A stretch of DNA of 64,000 bases from Porphyrobacter sp. (GTDB taxonomy: Bacteria > Pseudomonadota > Alphaproteobacteria > Sphingomonadales > Sphingomonadaceae), in contig JAGIBN010000005.1 of the NCBI GenBank assembly GCA_017744315.1, positions 1 through 64,000 on the forward strand, read 5' to 3'. Positions 36,682 through 46,570 of this stretch are shown here, piece by piece. The notes below the pieces were generated by a model. It was not told where the DNA came from, did not search any database, and saw nothing but the letters and a program-made list of their open reading frames with translations. The translations under genes and the position numbers were made by a program. Each line of letters begins with the position of its first letter. The stretch's first letter is position 1.

Positions 36682-38118
36682 TCAGCGAGCTGCGGCGTCG
36701 AGTTCGGCGCCCCAGGGATCTTTCCCGGGTACGGCCTTGCCGTTGGTGGCAAAGTCCATGATCTCGTCCTTCGAGCGATCGTAAGTCGGCCAGGCGGGCA
36801 GGCCGGCGCCGTTGGGATTGCCGGTCTTGGCGAAGTTCACCAGGTAGGCGCTGATCGTCTTGCCCATGGCGTTGTCACGCGCGGTGGTGCGGTCTTCGTA
36901 CTTGATTGCCTGGGTGTCGAAGAAGAATGGGATGTCGCTGGCATGCCCGGCGCCATCCTGGGCCGGTGCGCCTGCCGGGGCGGGCGGCGGGTTCTCGGCG
37001 ACGTAAGAGAAGCGATAGGCGTAGACCGGCACGCCCTTGCCGGCGATCACGGTCTCGACGTTGCGGGCGCCGGCGACCATCGGACCGGTCTTGCCGCCGA
37101 TGTCGGCGCTGGTGGCGCCGATCATGATCGGCACGCGCGCGAACTGGCCCGAGCGATAAGCCGCACCGGCGTCGACCGCGAGCTTACCGTCGGCAAACGG
37201 GCTGGCGAAAGTGCGCGGGCCGTTGGGTGCGAACAGCGCCATCATGCTGAGCCCGTCGGTCACTTGCTCGGCGCTAAGTGCGCGGAGCTTGGCCAGCGCC
37301 TGAGGGTCGTTGGCGGCGATGCCGAACTTCTGCGCGAAGGTGCTGCCGACTTCCTCGGTCGAGGCCAGGGTCGATCCGCCCATGCCGCCACCGTCACCGC
37401 CGGACATGACCACGGCCCTGTCGAACAGGCCTTCGGTCATCGGCGAAGTGACCAGCGCGTGGACCGACATGCCGCCGGCGCTTTCGCCGATGATCGTCAC
37501 GTTATCAGGATCGCCACCGAAGGCTGCGATGTTGCGCTTGACCCACTGGAGCGCGGCGAGCTGGTCCATGTAGCCGTAGTTCCCCAGCAGCCCGCCATCC
37601 TCGTTGGCCTTGGTCAGCGCCGGATGCGCGAACGTCCCGAAGCGGCCGACGCGGTAGTTGGCGCTGACGAACAGGACACCCTGCTTGGCCATTTCCGCGC
37701 CCGAGTAGGTCGGCGGCGAGGCGCCGCCGTTCACGAAGCCGCCGCCGTAGATCCAGAACACCACCGGCAGCTTGCCCTTGGCACCGGCCGGACGCCAGAC
37801 GTTGGCATAGAGGCAATCCTCGGCCGGCGGCGTGCCGAGCGGCGCGGCGTCGCTGGGGAAGGGGACCTGCATGCAGTCGTTGCCATAGGCGCTGGCGTCG
37901 CGCGTGCCTGTCCAGTGAGCAGCCGGCTGCGGGTTCCGCCACCGCAGATCACCGATTGGAGGCTTGGCGAAGGGAATGCCCTTCCAGCTCAGCACGCCGT
38001 CGGCGGATGTGCCCTTGAGTGTGCCGCTCTCGATCGTGACGGAGGTGTCGTCGGCAAGGGCCGGACTTGCCAGGCAAGCAGACGCAACCAGTGCGATGAA
38101 CGGCAGAACTCTTCTCAT
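36682..38118 (-). CDS. Type-B carboxylesterase, exported
   Basis: 478 residues from ATG 38118 (AGAGGGG Shine-Dalgarno). Signal peptide ending SPALA (about 22). Alpha/beta hydrolase of the carboxylesterase type B family: SWKGIPFAKPP, EDCLYANVW, oxyanion region YGGGF and nucleophile Ser213 in GESAGG. With the GH3 enzyme behind it, a role in removing acyl or aryl esters from plant-type oligosaccharides is plausible but inferred. It is divergent from the LacI gene; a 12-bp palindrome at 38209-38220 sits between the two starts. Confidence 0.9.
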   Translation of the reverse strand: MRRVLPFIALVASACLASPALADDTSVTIESGTLKGTSADGVLSWKGIPFAKPPIGDLRWRNPQPAAHWTGTRDASAYGNDCMQVPFPSDAAPLGTPPAEDCLYANVWRPAGAKGKLPVVFWIYGGGFVNGGASPPTYSGAEMAKQGVLFVSANYRVGRFGTFAHPALTKANEDGGLLGNYGYMDQLAALQWVKRNIAAFGGDPDNVTIIGESAGGMSVHALVTSPMTEGLFDRAVVMSGGDGGGMGGSTLASTEEVGSTFAQKFGIAANDPQALAKLRALSAEQVTDGLSMMALFAPNGPRTFASPFADGKLAVDAGAAYRSGQFARVPIMIGATSADIGGKTGPMVAGARNVETVIAGKGVPVYAYRFSYVAENPPPAPAGAPAQDGAGHASDIPFFFDTQAIKYEDRTTARDNAMGKTISAYLVNFAKTGNPNGAGLPAWPTYDRSKDEIMDFATNGKAVPGKDPWGAELDAAAR

Positions 38119-38208
38119 CAAAACCCCTCTCCATGTCGTTGGCGCAGAGGGAATCGTTCGATCGCCATCCTCTCCCGCGCCCCTCTCTTTGCACAAGCCT
38201 TGGCCAGG

Positions 38209-38220
38209 GACAACGTTGTC
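38209..38220. promoter_or_regulatory. LacI-type operator, esterase/LacI promoter
   Basis: GACAACGTTGTC is a perfect 12-bp palindrome with the central CG typical of LacI-family operators. It is 91-102 bp upstream of the esterase start and 82-93 bp upstream of the lacI-type start. A near copy is at 39418-39429 before the second GH3 gene. The extended match GGACA[A/G]CGTTGTCT covers 14 bp. Confidence 0.7.
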
Positions 38221-38301
38221 TTGAAGCAGCATGTGGGCAGGGGGTAGAGCCGCTGGCCCGTCGGGGCATTTGCTGGCATAGCTGCTCCGGGGGAATGGAG
38301 A

Positions 38302-39378
38302 ATGAGCGGGCAAATGGCGACCCAGAAGCGGCGGCCAACCATCATCGACATCGCCAAGAAAGCGGACGTGTCGTTCAAGACCGTGTCGCGCGTGCTGAAC
38401 GACCATCCGCGCGTGGCAGCTGATCTGCGCGAGCGCGTGCTCAAAGCGATGGCCGAGCTCAACTACCAGCCCAGCCTTGCCGCGCGGTCGCTGGCGGGCC
38501 GCCGAGGCTATTCGATCGCGCTGCTGGTCGACCAGTCGGAGTTCTTCCGCGAGGATGACGCCAACGCCTATTTCGCGCCCTACCTGGTCGACCTTCAGGC
38601 CGGTGCGCTGACCGCTTGCCGGGAGTTCGGCTATCACTTCTTCGTCGAGCCCTACGATTTCAGGTCGAGCGCTTTTCCGGGCGAACTGCGGGCACAACTG
38701 TCGAAAGTAGCGCTCGACGGGGTGATCCTGGCGCCGCCTTCGTCCGATCGGCTTCCGCTGCTCGATGCGTTGGAGGAGCTGGGTCTTCCCTACATCCGCA
38801 TTGCGCCGGGTCTTGAGACCGATCGCGCGCCGTCTGTCGCCACCCACGAGTATCAGGGGACCGTGGCGATGGCGGAGCACCTGCTTTCGCTCGGCCATCG
38901 TCGCATCGGCATGATCTGTGGGCCGGAGAGCCACATCGCCGCCGGCGTTCGTCTCGTTGCCTTCCGCGAGGCTCTGGCGAGCAAGGCCGAACTGGTGCTG
39001 CACCCCGGTGACTTCACCTTTGCGGGAGGGCTGGCGGCAGGCCGGGCCCTGCTCGACCGGGAGAACCGGCCGACGGCCATCTTCGCGGCCAATGACTTCA
39101 TGGCGGCTGGCGCGATTGTCGCGGCCACCAGCCTCGGGCTGCAGGTCCCGCGCGATGTCTCGGTCACCGGCTTCGACGATTCCGCGATCGCCCATTTCAT
39201 CTGGCCGCCGCTGACGACAGTGCGCCAGCCGATCCGCGCAATGGCGCGCGCGGCCATCGAGTATCTCGTCGCTCTCGCCAACGAGCGGGAAGACTTGGAG
39301 CGGACGACCGAGCTTCCGCTCAAGCTCATCGTCAGGGAATCCAGCGCACCGCCGCCGGGCACTGCCAAGGACGGCTGA
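38302..39378 (+). CDS. LacI-family transcriptional regulator
   Basis: 358 residues. The LacI helix-turn-helix is at the N-terminus ([21 protein letters not shown], cut here to [19 protein letters not shown]), with the hinge helix [12 protein letters not shown], followed by a periplasmic-binding-protein-like sensor domain (about 70-345) with [21 protein letters not shown]. It should bind the palindromes at 38209 and 39418 and respond to a sugar. Start ATG 38302 is preceded by GGGGGAA; an internal ATG at 38314 is possible. Neighbours are GH3 enzymes on both sides. Confidence 0.93.
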   Translation: MSGQMATQKRRPTIIDIAKKADVSFKTVSRVLNDHPRVAADLRERVLKAMAELNYQPSLAARSLAGRRGYSIALLVDQSEFFREDDANAYFAPYLVDLQAGALTACREFGYHFFVEPYDFRSSAFPGELRAQLSKVALDGVILAPPSSDRLPLLDALEELGLPYIRIAPGLETDRAPSVATHEYQGTVAMAEHLLSLGHRRIGMICGPESHIAAGVRLVAFREALASKAELVLHPGDFTFAGGLAAGRALLDRENRPTAIFAANDFMAAGAIVAATSLGLQVPRDVSVTGFDDSAIAHFIWPPLTTVRQPIRAMARAAIEYLVALANEREDLERTTELPLKLIVRESSAPPPGTAKDG

Positions 39379-39417
39379 GCGAAAGACCGTCGCGGCTTTA
39401 CAATTTCCGTAACATCG

Positions 39418-39429
39418 GACAGCGTTGTC
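39418..39429. promoter_or_regulatory. LacI-type operator upstream of second GH3 gene
   Basis: GACAGCGTTGTC differs by one base from the perfect palindrome at 38209-38220 and shares its flanks (GG before within one base, T after). It lies 73-84 bp before the GH3 start at 39502. Confidence 0.65.
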
Positions 39430-39501
39430 TCAACCAGCCACGGGCGCAGCGCAGAATGTTCGCTTTCCCGAAGGTCCAGCCCGCCGGAGGGAAGAGGAAC
39501 G

Positions 39502-41472
39502 ATGACGCCGTATTCACTGCGAACCAAAGCCTGCACCGCGTTTGCGCTGGCGGTAGTCGCGGGCTGCGCGAGTGCTGCTTCAGCCCAGCCCGAGATCGGC
39601 CTGCGCTCGAAGCCTTCGATCGAGGTCGATGGCCAGAAATTCCGCGACCTCGATGGCGATGGGAAACTGGCGCCGTTCGAAGACTGGCGCCTCGATCCGC
39701 ACCAGCGGGCTGAGGATCTGGTGGCTCGGATGACGCTGGAGGAAAAGGTCGGCACGCTGATGCACTCGACCCTTCCGGGCCTCGGCGGGACGCTGGGGCG
39801 GTCGGACAGCTACGATTTCGACGCGCTCGGTGCACTGGTGCGCGACAAGCACGTGACGAGCTTCATCACCCGCCTCTCGATCGCCCCGGCCGATCTCGCG
39901 CGGGCCAACAACGCGGTGCAGGAATTGGCCGAGACCACCCGGCTCGGCATTCCGATCACGATCAGCACCGATCCGCGCAATCACTTCCAGTACGTGCTGG
40001 GCGCCGCGGAGAACGCCAACGGCGTGACGCAATGGCCGGAGCTTCTCGGCTTCGCGGCTCTGCGCGATCCGGCGCTGGTTCGGCAATTCGGCGATATCGC
40101 CCGCAAGGAATACCGAGCGGTCGGCATCCACATGGCGCTTTCCCCGCAGCTCGACCTCCTGACCGAACCGCGCTGGCCGCGGGGCACGGGGACTTTCGGC
40201 AGCGATCCCGAGTCGGTCAGCGAACTGGGCGGAGCCTACGTCGCCGGCCTCCAGGGCGGGGACATCGGGCTACAGGCCAACGGGGTCATGACCGTGGTCA
40301 AGCACTGGGTCGGCTACGGCGCGCAGCCGGAGGGCTTTGATGGTCACAATTACTACGGCCGCTTCGCTCGGCTGGATGGGCAGCTCGACTGGCATGTCGC
40401 AGCCTTCCGCGGCGCACTGGCCGCCAAGGCCGCTGGGGTCATGCCCGCCTACCCGATCCTGACCGACGTCTCGCTCGACGGCAAAGCGCTCGAAGCCGTG
40501 GGTCCGGGCTTCAACCAGCAATTGCTCGAAGGCCTGCTGCGCGGGCGTGAGGGGTTCGAGGGGATCATCCTGTCCGACTGGGCGATCACTCGCGATTGTA
40601 CCGTAGGCTGCCGCGCACCGACGCCGGCCGCACCGCAGCAGCCGAAGGACATCGCGACCTCGTGGGGCGTGGAGGGCCTGTCGGTCGGCCAGCGCTACGT
40701 GAAGGGCTTGCAGGCGGGGCTCGACCAGTTTGGCGGCACTGATGAAGTGCAGCCGCTGATCGATGCCGTGACCAAGGGCGAAGTCTCGGAGGCGCGCCTC
40801 GACCAGAGCGTCATGCGGATCATGCTGCCCAAGTTCGAACTTGGCCTGTTCGACAATCCCTACGTGGTGCCCGAGCAAGCGGCACAGTCGCTCGGCCAGG
40901 CAAACGATATCGCCCTGGCTAGGCGCACCCAGCGCGAGGCGCAGGTCCTGCTGCAGAACCGCGGCTCCCTGCTGCCGGTCGCGCCGTCGGGGAAGAAGGT
41001 CTGGCTGTTCGGCATGGCGCCCGAAGCGGCGAAGGCGGCGGGTCTCAGTGTGGTCGATGATCCCAAGGACGCCGACTTCGCCATCGTCAGGGCCGAGACG
41101 GCGTCGGAGATGCTACACCCCGATCACTTCTTCGGCAGCCGCCAGAAGGAAGGACGGCTCGATTTCCGCGACGGGGACCCGGCGTTCGAAGCTTTGAAGA
41201 CCGCCAGCGCGAGCGTTCCGACAGTGCTCGCCATCTTCCTCGACCGCCCGGCGATCCTCACCAACGTGCAGGACAAAGTGTCGGCGATCCTCGGCAATTT
41301 CGGCGCCGACGATACCGCGGTGCTCGATGTGATCCTGGGCAAGGCCAGCGCGAAGGGGCGTCTGCCGATGGAGCTTCCCCGTTCGATGGCCGCGGTCGAA
41401 GCGCAGAAGCCTGGCGTGCCGGACGATTCCGTCGATCCGCTCTATCCACGCGGCGCGGGTATTGTGAACTAA
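39502..41472 (+). CDS. GH3 glycosidase, exported (second copy)
   Basis: 656 residues with Shine-Dalgarno GGAGGGAAGAGG. A signal peptide ends ASAQP (about 29). It differs from the first GH3 protein: an early [14 protein letters not shown] segment (EF-hand-like acidic loop, about 48-61), the barrel with TDPRNHFQ and KHWVGYGAQ, nucleophile Asp in [12 protein letters not shown], and a C-terminal domain with no fibronectin III module. This plan is seen in exo-beta-glucosidases of the DGDGK type. Likely substrate is a beta-glucan or related oligosaccharide. Its stop overlaps the convergent hydrolase gene by 4 bp. Confidence 0.9.
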   Translation: MTPYSLRTKACTAFALAVVAGCASAASAQPEIGLRSKPSIEVDGQKFRDLDGDGKLAPFEDWRLDPHQRAEDLVARMTLEEKVGTLMHSTLPGLGGTLGRSDSYDFDALGALVRDKHVTSFITRLSIAPADLARANNAVQELAETTRLGIPITISTDPRNHFQYVLGAAENANGVTQWPELLGFAALRDPALVRQFGDIARKEYRAVGIHMALSPQLDLLTEPRWPRGTGTFGSDPESVSELGGAYVAGLQGGDIGLQANGVMTVVKHWVGYGAQPEGFDGHNYYGRFARLDGQLDWHVAAFRGALAAKAAGVMPAYPILTDVSLDGKALEAVGPGFNQQLLEGLLRGREGFEGIILSDWAITRDCTVGCRAPTPAAPQQPKDIATSWGVEGLSVGQRYVKGLQAGLDQFGGTDEVQPLIDAVTKGEVSEARLDQSVMRIMLPKFELGLFDNPYVVPEQAAQSLGQANDIALARRTQREAQVLLQNRGSLLPVAPSGKKVWLFGMAPEAAKAAGLSVVDDPKDADFAIVRAETASEMLHPDHFFGSRQKEGRLDFRDGDPAFEALKTASASVPTVLAIFLDRPAILTNVQDKVSAILGNFGADDTAVLDVILGKASAKGRLPMELPRSMAAVEAQKPGVPDDSVDPLYPRGAGIVN

Positions 41473-43136
41473 TCTCCAGCCCGCTGCCGGGCCTTGAGGG
41501 TCTCCCGCAACCTCGCGAGCCCTTCCGGGGTCCAGCCCGTGGGTTCGGTTACCGCGATCCAGGAGTCCATGTAGTGCTCGGCCGCGAACACGTGCCCGGT
41601 GCCTGGCGGCGTGCTCATGCCGGTGATCATGTCGACGCCCAGTTGGGTGAAGGTGACGCCGGGAATCCACACGAACGACGGTACGACATCGGGCGCGCGT
41701 TTGCCGCGCATCCACGCCGGCTCGCGGTAGAACGAGCTCGGCTCGAAGAAGGTGATCGGATCGCTGCCGTACTGCAGGTAGACGATCCGCATCGGGCCCC
41801 AGCGGCCGCCGGGCGGGTTCAACTGGTTCTGCTGGTTGGTGAAGCGCACGATCGACCCGTCGCGGAAACGCGGTAGCCAGACCGGCGATCCAGGCTCGCG
41901 GTTCTGGGTTGCCGAATTCCACAGCGGGCTGGGGAAGGGTGGGCCGGCCCAGACCGCACCCTGGATGGGGTCCTCGATCACGTCGAACAGGTCCATCGAG
42001 CTTTCGGAACTCAGCGCGCCGAGGCTCAGGCCGTAGAGGTACAGTCGCGGCCGGCTATCCTTGGGCAGCGTCTTCCAGTGGTCATAGACCTGCCGGAACA
42101 ACGCACGGGCGCTTTCGGTGCCGTAGTTCGGCTCGACCAGCAGCGAGAGCCAGCTGGCGAGGTAGGAATACTGGATCGCCACGCTCGCGACGTCGCCCCG
42201 GTGCAGGTACTCCAGCGTATCGATAGCCGCCGCATCGACCCATCCGGTGCCGGTCGGGGCGATCACTACCAGCACGGACTTGTCGAACCCTCCGACACGC
42301 TCCAGTTCGGCGAGGGCGAGCTTGGCGCGCTCTTCGACAGTGTCCGCCGAATTCAGCCCGGCATAGACGCGTATGGGCTCCTGCGCAGGACCGCCGGACA
42401 ATTGCGCGATATCCTCCGTCGAAGGTCCGGAGGCGATGTACTCGCGGCCCTGGCGGCCGAGGCCCTCCCAGGCGATCAGCGAGGCAGCGCTGCCGGTCTT
42501 CAGCGTCGAGGTCGGCGCCGGTGCGTCGCGCTCGATCAGGGCGTCGAGCTCGCGGAACGAGGAGTCCATCACGTGCAGGCCGGTCCGGAACACGATGCCG
42601 GTCACGACCGCCCACAACACGATCGCCGCCACCAGCGCGCTGAGCAGCGCGGTGACCTTGCGCGGGAAATGGCTGTCGAGCCACTTGGCCGCGCCGCGAA
42701 AGACGATCCGGATGCCGAGGCCGCAAAGGTACAGCAGGCCGAAGGTGATCACGCTCACGAGCGCGACGGTGACCGAATTCCAGCGCGACCAGGGCTCCAT
42801 GCCGAACAGCGTGCGGATCTCGTTCTGCCAGCCCATCGAGAGCCACAGGAACAGCAGTGCGATCAGGGCCAGGATGCCGACGATGATCTGCCAGCCGCGG
42901 GGATGAGCGGGGTGGACCGAATAGCCGAGGTAAGTCCACAGCCCGCGCAGTGTGAGGCCCAGGACATAGCCAGCGGCGAGACCCAGCCCCGCCAGAACGC
43001 CGAGCAGCAGCGGGGGGCGGGGGGTCAGGCTGGGAGTGAGCGAGGCCGCGAAGAGGAGTGTGCCGAGCGCGAGGCCGAACAAGGACCTCCCTGCGAGCCA
43101 GTTCCGGAGCGGTAGAGCCCTGAGCAATGCGGCCAT
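41469..43136 (-). CDS. Membrane alpha/beta hydrolase (DUF2319 / Abhydrolase_9 type)
   Basis: 555 residues. Four or five N-terminal TM helices (about 15-35, 42-65, 82-102, 122-145, 165-190) lead to a C-terminal alpha/beta-hydrolase-like domain (about 245-545) with a GLSLG nucleophile motif (LYGLSLGALSSE). The combination matches the actinobacterial and alphaproteobacterial DUF2319 family, whose role is not established. It may act on a lipid or cell-envelope ester. Convergent with the GH3 gene, downstream of the halogenase-like gene on the same strand (86 bp gap). Confidence 0.8.
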   Translation of the reverse strand: MAALLRALPLRNWLAGRSLFGLALGTLLFAASLTPSLTPRPPLLLGVLAGLGLAAGYVLGLTLRGLWTYLGYSVHPAHPRGWQIIVGILALIALLFLWLSMGWQNEIRTLFGMEPWSRWNSVTVALVSVITFGLLYLCGLGIRIVFRGAAKWLDSHFPRKVTALLSALVAAIVLWAVVTGIVFRTGLHVMDSSFRELDALIERDAPAPTSTLKTGSAASLIAWEGLGRQGREYIASGPSTEDIAQLSGGPAQEPIRVYAGLNSADTVEERAKLALAELERVGGFDKSVLVVIAPTGTGWVDAAAIDTLEYLHRGDVASVAIQYSYLASWLSLLVEPNYGTESARALFRQVYDHWKTLPKDSRPRLYLYGLSLGALSSESSMDLFDVIEDPIQGAVWAGPPFPSPLWNSATQNREPGSPVWLPRFRDGSIVRFTNQQNQLNPPGGRWGPMRIVYLQYGSDPITFFEPSSFYREPAWMRGKRAPDVVPSFVWIPGVTFTQLGVDMITGMSTPPGTGHVFAAEHYMDSWIAVTEPTGWTPEGLARLRETLKARQRAGD

Positions 43137-43222
43137 ACCCGAACTCTATGAAGCGGCAGGATAGAATCCATGCGGGTAATTCCGGATAAGGCTCAGGACT
43201 TTCCTCAGACCCGGTTCTGCGG

Positions 43223-44716
43223 TCAGGCCTCCACGCGGGCGCAGTAGCTGTCCAAAAACGCCTGGTGGCTGGGCATAGTCTCCACCGAGCGTGTGATGCC
43301 GCTGCTCGCCTCCGCCAGCGATTGCTTGAGGCGGTCGGATCCCATCAGTGCGGCAATGCCATGCCAGGCCTGCGGTTTGACGCGCTGGCCGAGCATGCAT
43401 TGGACCCAGCTGTCGACGCGGAAGATCTCCGCCGTCGCCTGCCAGGCCTGGGCCGATTGGCGGAAGCTTTCGATCCGTTCCTGCAGGGTGTCGGGGATGT
43501 CCATGTCGCGGACGTAGCGCCAGAAATCGGTCTCATCGCGTTCGGTCAGGTGATAGTGCAGGATCACGAAGTCGCGGACTTGCTCGATCTCGTTCTGCGC
43601 CAGACGATTGAACCGGTCCCGCTCGGCAGAGCAGTCCGCGCCGAACGGGAACAGCTGGATCAGGCGGGTGACGGCGATCATGATCAGATGGATCGCGGTC
43701 GATTCCAGCGGCTCGACGAAGCCGGAGGACAGACCCATCGCGACGCAATTGCGCGACCAGGCCTTGCGTCTGCGGCCGGTGCGGAAGCGCACCAGGAACG
43801 GATCGCGGAGCAGCTTGCCCTCGATCGCGCCCTGGAACTCGTCGAGCGCCGTCTGGGCCTCCACGTGGCTGGTCGAGAAGACCATGCCGTTGCCCATCCG
43901 GTGCTGCAGCGGGATGCGCCACCGCCAGCCGTTGGGATGGGCGATCGCGCGAGTGTAGGGATGGGCGTCCCCGACACTCTCCGTCGGCGCCGCCCAGGCC
44001 GCGTCGGTCGGCAGCCAGTGGCCCCAGTCCTCGTGGCCCGCTTCCAGGGTCTGTTCGATCAGCATGGCGCGGAAACCGGTGCAGTCGATGAAAAGGTCAC
44101 CTTCGATGCGGCCGCCGTCTTCCAGCACCAGCGCGACGATGTCCCCGCTTTCGCCGTCCTGCTCGACCTTGACGATCTTGCCTTCGCGCCGGGTGACCCC
44201 GTCGTTCTCGGCGATCCGCCGCAGGAAGCGCGCATAGAGCCCGGCGTCGAGATGGTAGGCGTAGTTGAGCGGCGGCTGGGCATCGAGCGTGAAGCGCTGG
44301 AGCCTCGCAGCCTCATGCTCCGGGTAGTAGTCCCCGATCTCGCCCGCTTCGCCACGAGCTCGTGCCTCGAGCCAGAAGTGCTGAAAGTCCGCCACCCAGG
44401 TGCGCAGCGGCATGGTGCCGAAGCTGTGGAGGTAGCGGTCGCCTGGACGCGCCCAGTCTTCGAACGAGATCGCCAGTTTGAAGCTGGCCTGGCTCTCGCG
44501 CATGAAGGCCTGCTGGTCGATCCTGATCAGGTCGTGAAAGGCGCGGGCCGTGGGAATCGTCGACTCCCCTACGCCGATAGTGCCGATCTCCTCGGATTCG
44601 ACGAGCGTGATCTCCACCAGCCGGCCAAGCTGGCGGGCAAGGGCAGTGGCGGCGATCCATCCTGCGGTGCCTCCGCCGGCGATAACGACACGACGTGGCG
44701 CAGGCTCGTTGCTCAT
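43223..44716 (-). CDS. Tryptophan-halogenase-family flavoprotein
   Basis: 497 residues. FAD-binding GGGTAGW at 14-20, the halogenase Lys equivalent Lys80 in ASFKLAISF, the family GWxWxIP motif at 263-269, and a Glu in FVEPLESTA. All key landmarks of flavin-dependent halogenases are present, so it could halogenate a substrate. However, members next to TonB receptors, SapC and cupins in sphingomonads and Caulobacter are numerous and their reaction is unknown. ATG 44716 overlaps the cupin gene stop by 4 bp. No dedicated flavin reductase is in the window. Confidence 0.85.
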   Translation of the reverse strand: MSNEPAPRRVVIAGGGTAGWIAATALARQLGRLVEITLVESEEIGTIGVGESTIPTARAFHDLIRIDQQAFMRESQASFKLAISFEDWARPGDRYLHSFGTMPLRTWVADFQHFWLEARARGEAGEIGDYYPEHEAARLQRFTLDAQPPLNYAYHLDAGLYARFLRRIAENDGVTRREGKIVKVEQDGESGDIVALVLEDGGRIEGDLFIDCTGFRAMLIEQTLEAGHEDWGHWLPTDAAWAAPTESVGDAHPYTRAIAHPNGWRWRIPLQHRMGNGMVFSTSHVEAQTALDEFQGAIEGKLLRDPFLVRFRTGRRRKAWSRNCVAMGLSSGFVEPLESTAIHLIMIAVTRLIQLFPFGADCSAERDRFNRLAQNEIEQVRDFVILHYHLTERDETDFWRYVRDMDIPDTLQERIESFRQSAQAWQATAEIFRVDSWVQCMLGQRVKPQAWHGIAALMGSDRLKQSLAEASSGITRSVETMPSHQAFLDSYCARVEA

Positions 44717-45759
44717 CTTTGCAGCTTTCGGGTCACGAGGGCGCGCAGGCGCCGTGCGAGGGTATCGTCGATCGGGGCGAGGGGCCCCTGGGCGGCTTCG
44801 GGCAAGTGGCGGCGCGGGGTCTCCGGGTCGCCGAACACGTAATAGTCGAACAGGTTGCGCCAGGCGGCCTTCTCGTCCGCCGGCCGGTCACGCAGCGACA
44901 GCAGCGCGTGGAGCAGCGTCACTTGCGGGCTGTCGACATAGGCGGGAACGGCGTTCCACCAGAAGTTCACCAGGGCGTTGAAATCGTCCAGCGCCTCGAC
45001 GTGGTGCCACCACATCGCCGGGTAAACCAGCACATCGCCCGGCTCCATCTCGGCCACCTCGGCCGCCTCGAGCGCCTCTGTGAAGCCGGGAAATCGGTCG
45101 AGGTCCGGCGCGGCGAAGTCGACCATCGAGATGACCTGGCCGCCCGGCGTCGGCTCGAGCGGGCCGGGATAGAGGTTGGCTGCCTGTTGCGGCGGGAACA
45201 GGGTGAAGCGACGGTGTCCGACCGCACAGACGGCGATGTTGTGCGAATAATCGAAGTGGCAGGTCGCGGTCGTGCGATTGCCCAGCCAGACCGAGGCGAG
45301 GCCCGGGTGCTTGGCGAGATCGGGATGAATGGCGGCCAGGTCTATCGCGATCTTGTCCCGCAGACCCGGGAAGAAGATGCCGAGATCGGTTGAGCCGATG
45401 TAGATCGAGGGGGCCTCGGCCTCGCCGCGCAGGGAGAGGACCTCCTGCAGCACCGCGTCGAGCGGCTCGCGCGAGGCGGCGAAGTTGAAGCCATCGACTT
45501 GCGGGGTGTAGGCGAACCGCCCTTCGATCTCAGGCGAGCCGCGATAGACCACGACCGGTTGGCCGGACCAGCCCGCCACGAGCATGTCGGCGGCTTCCTC
45601 AGGCGAAGACAGTCCGGCCTCGACCAGTGGCCAGGCCAGCGCGGCGCCCTTGAACAGGACGGGACGACCCGAAGCGACCACCGCATCCCATTCGGCGCCA
45701 TGCGGGAGCGGACCTTTGCGGGTCTCTACTTGGCGGCCGGTGAGCGCGGGCTTCGCCAT
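44713..45759 (-). CDS. Cupin-like (JmjC-related) oxygenase
   Basis: 348 residues from ATG 45759, 1 bp after the SapC stop; a start 39 bases further upstream would run into the SapC gene. Cupin_8/JmjC-like fold with an Fe(II) site: His168-x-Asp170 (CHFDYSHN) and distal His252 or His253 (MWWHHVEAL), plus a Lys/Arg-rich loop GHRRFTLFPP that usually binds 2-oxoglutarate. Probably a 2-oxoglutarate-dependent hydroxylase of a protein or small molecule. It is coupled to the halogenase-like gene. The family is a constant companion of SapC and TonB receptors. Confidence 0.85.
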   Translation of the reverse strand: MAKPALTGRQVETRKGPLPHGAEWDAVVASGRPVLFKGAALAWPLVEAGLSSPEEAADMLVAGWSGQPVVVYRGSPEIEGRFAYTPQVDGFNFAASREPLDAVLQEVLSLRGEAEAPSIYIGSTDLGIFFPGLRDKIAIDLAAIHPDLAKHPGLASVWLGNRTTATCHFDYSHNIAVCAVGHRRFTLFPPQQAANLYPGPLEPTPGGQVISMVDFAAPDLDRFPGFTEALEAAEVAEMEPGDVLVYPAMWWHHVEALDDFNALVNFWWNAVPAYVDSPQVTLLHALLSLRDRPADEKAAWRNLFDYYVFGDPETPRRHLPEAAQGPLAPIDDTLARRLRALVTRKLQR

Positions 45760-45760
45760 A

Positions 45761-46474
45761 TCAAGCCGCAGCGGCGAGTTTCCGTTGCTTGCGGGCAATC
45801 AGGCGCTGCATCGTCCCGAGCGAGGAGGCAGCAAAGACGGCCACATCGAGCAGCCCGGCGGCGTTCAGGCGAGCCAGTGCCTCTCCATCGAGCGCGGCGA
45901 TCTTTTCCGCCGTGACCGCCAGGTAGCCGTCGAAGTCGATGGTGGAGTGTTCGCTCAGGCGGACTTCCAGCTTCACTTCCTCCACCAGCCCGAGATCGCT
46001 GAACAGGGAGGATAGGGTTTCGGCCGCCGCAGCGCCGGCGCTGAGAGTTCTGAGCGCCGCCAGGGCCGAATTGAGCGCAGGCGCATCGCCGCCATGGGGC
46101 TTGAAGACCGGATCGCCCTCTTCGCCTTCCGTGGCGATGCGCGGGTGCGACAGGTCGACGTTGACCACCGCCTCGCCATTCGAAAAGCCAACCTGGAAGG
46201 GGCCACGACGGAAGAGGGCGGGGACATAGGCCGCGTCCCAGCTGTTGCCGTCGAGGAACAGGTTCTCCTCGCGGTCGAAGCCCAGGATCGCGACCGGCTG
46301 GATTTGTCCATCCGGCAAGCGGGCGAACAGGATCGGGTATTCGCGCTGCACGTCCTCGAACTCGCTGGCGAAGACGGCGACCTGGTTCACGGCCTCGCCA
46401 AAGCGGGCCCCATGATCCCTGCGCAGCCTGAGGGCGGCATGTTCGACGTTATCGAGGCGGACTGCGGTGCTCAT
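45761..46474 (-). CDS. SapC family protein
   Basis: 237 residues matching the SapC-like family (named after a Campylobacter S-layer locus gene): NQVAVFASEFEDVQREYPILF, cut here as VAVFASEFEDVQREYPI, then QPVAILGFDREENLFLDG and ALFRRGPFQVGF. There is no signal peptide or TM segment, so it is cytoplasmic. Function unknown. It follows the TonB receptor by 96 bp with a terminator-like hairpin between and precedes the cupin gene by 1 bp. Confidence 0.88.
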   Translation of the reverse strand: MSTAVRLDNVEHAALRLRRDHGARFGEAVNQVAVFASEFEDVQREYPILFARLPDGQIQPVAILGFDREENLFLDGNSWDAAYVPALFRRGPFQVGFSNGEAVVNVDLSHPRIATEGEEGDPVFKPHGGDAPALNSALAALRTLSAGAAAAETLSSLFSDLGLVEEVKLEVRLSEHSTIDFDGYLAVTAEKIAALDGEALARLNAAGLLDVAVFAASSLGTMQRLIARKQRKLAAAA

Positions 46475-46515
46475 CGCTCAACTTTGTTGCAGAAATCTAT
46501 GCGTCAGCAAAGCGA

Positions 46516-46542
46516 AAGGCCGTGCCTTGCGGGCACGGCCTT
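46516..46542 (-). terminator. Hairpin after the TonB receptor gene
   Basis: AAGGCCGTGCC - TTGCG - GGCACGGCCTT, a perfect 11-bp stem 29 bp downstream of the receptor stop and 42 bp upstream of the SapC start. In the receptor's reading direction the stem is followed by TCGCTTTGC rather than a clean T-run, so it may be leaky, giving less SapC-operon transcript than receptor. Confidence 0.65.
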
Positions 46543-46570
46543 CCCCCTCACCGTACCGGTGATCGAAAGA

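Noticed and set aside
36532..38247. Long plus-strand open frame opposite the carboxylesterase (571 codons)
   Set aside because: The minus strand has the complete esterase with GESAGG and signal peptide; the plus frame is a compositional shadow.
43223..44716. Halogenase-like gene as part of a natural-product cluster
   Set aside because: No PKS, NRPS, flavin reductase or other biosynthetic gene is near; the neighbours are receptor, SapC and cupin as in carbohydrate uptake loci.
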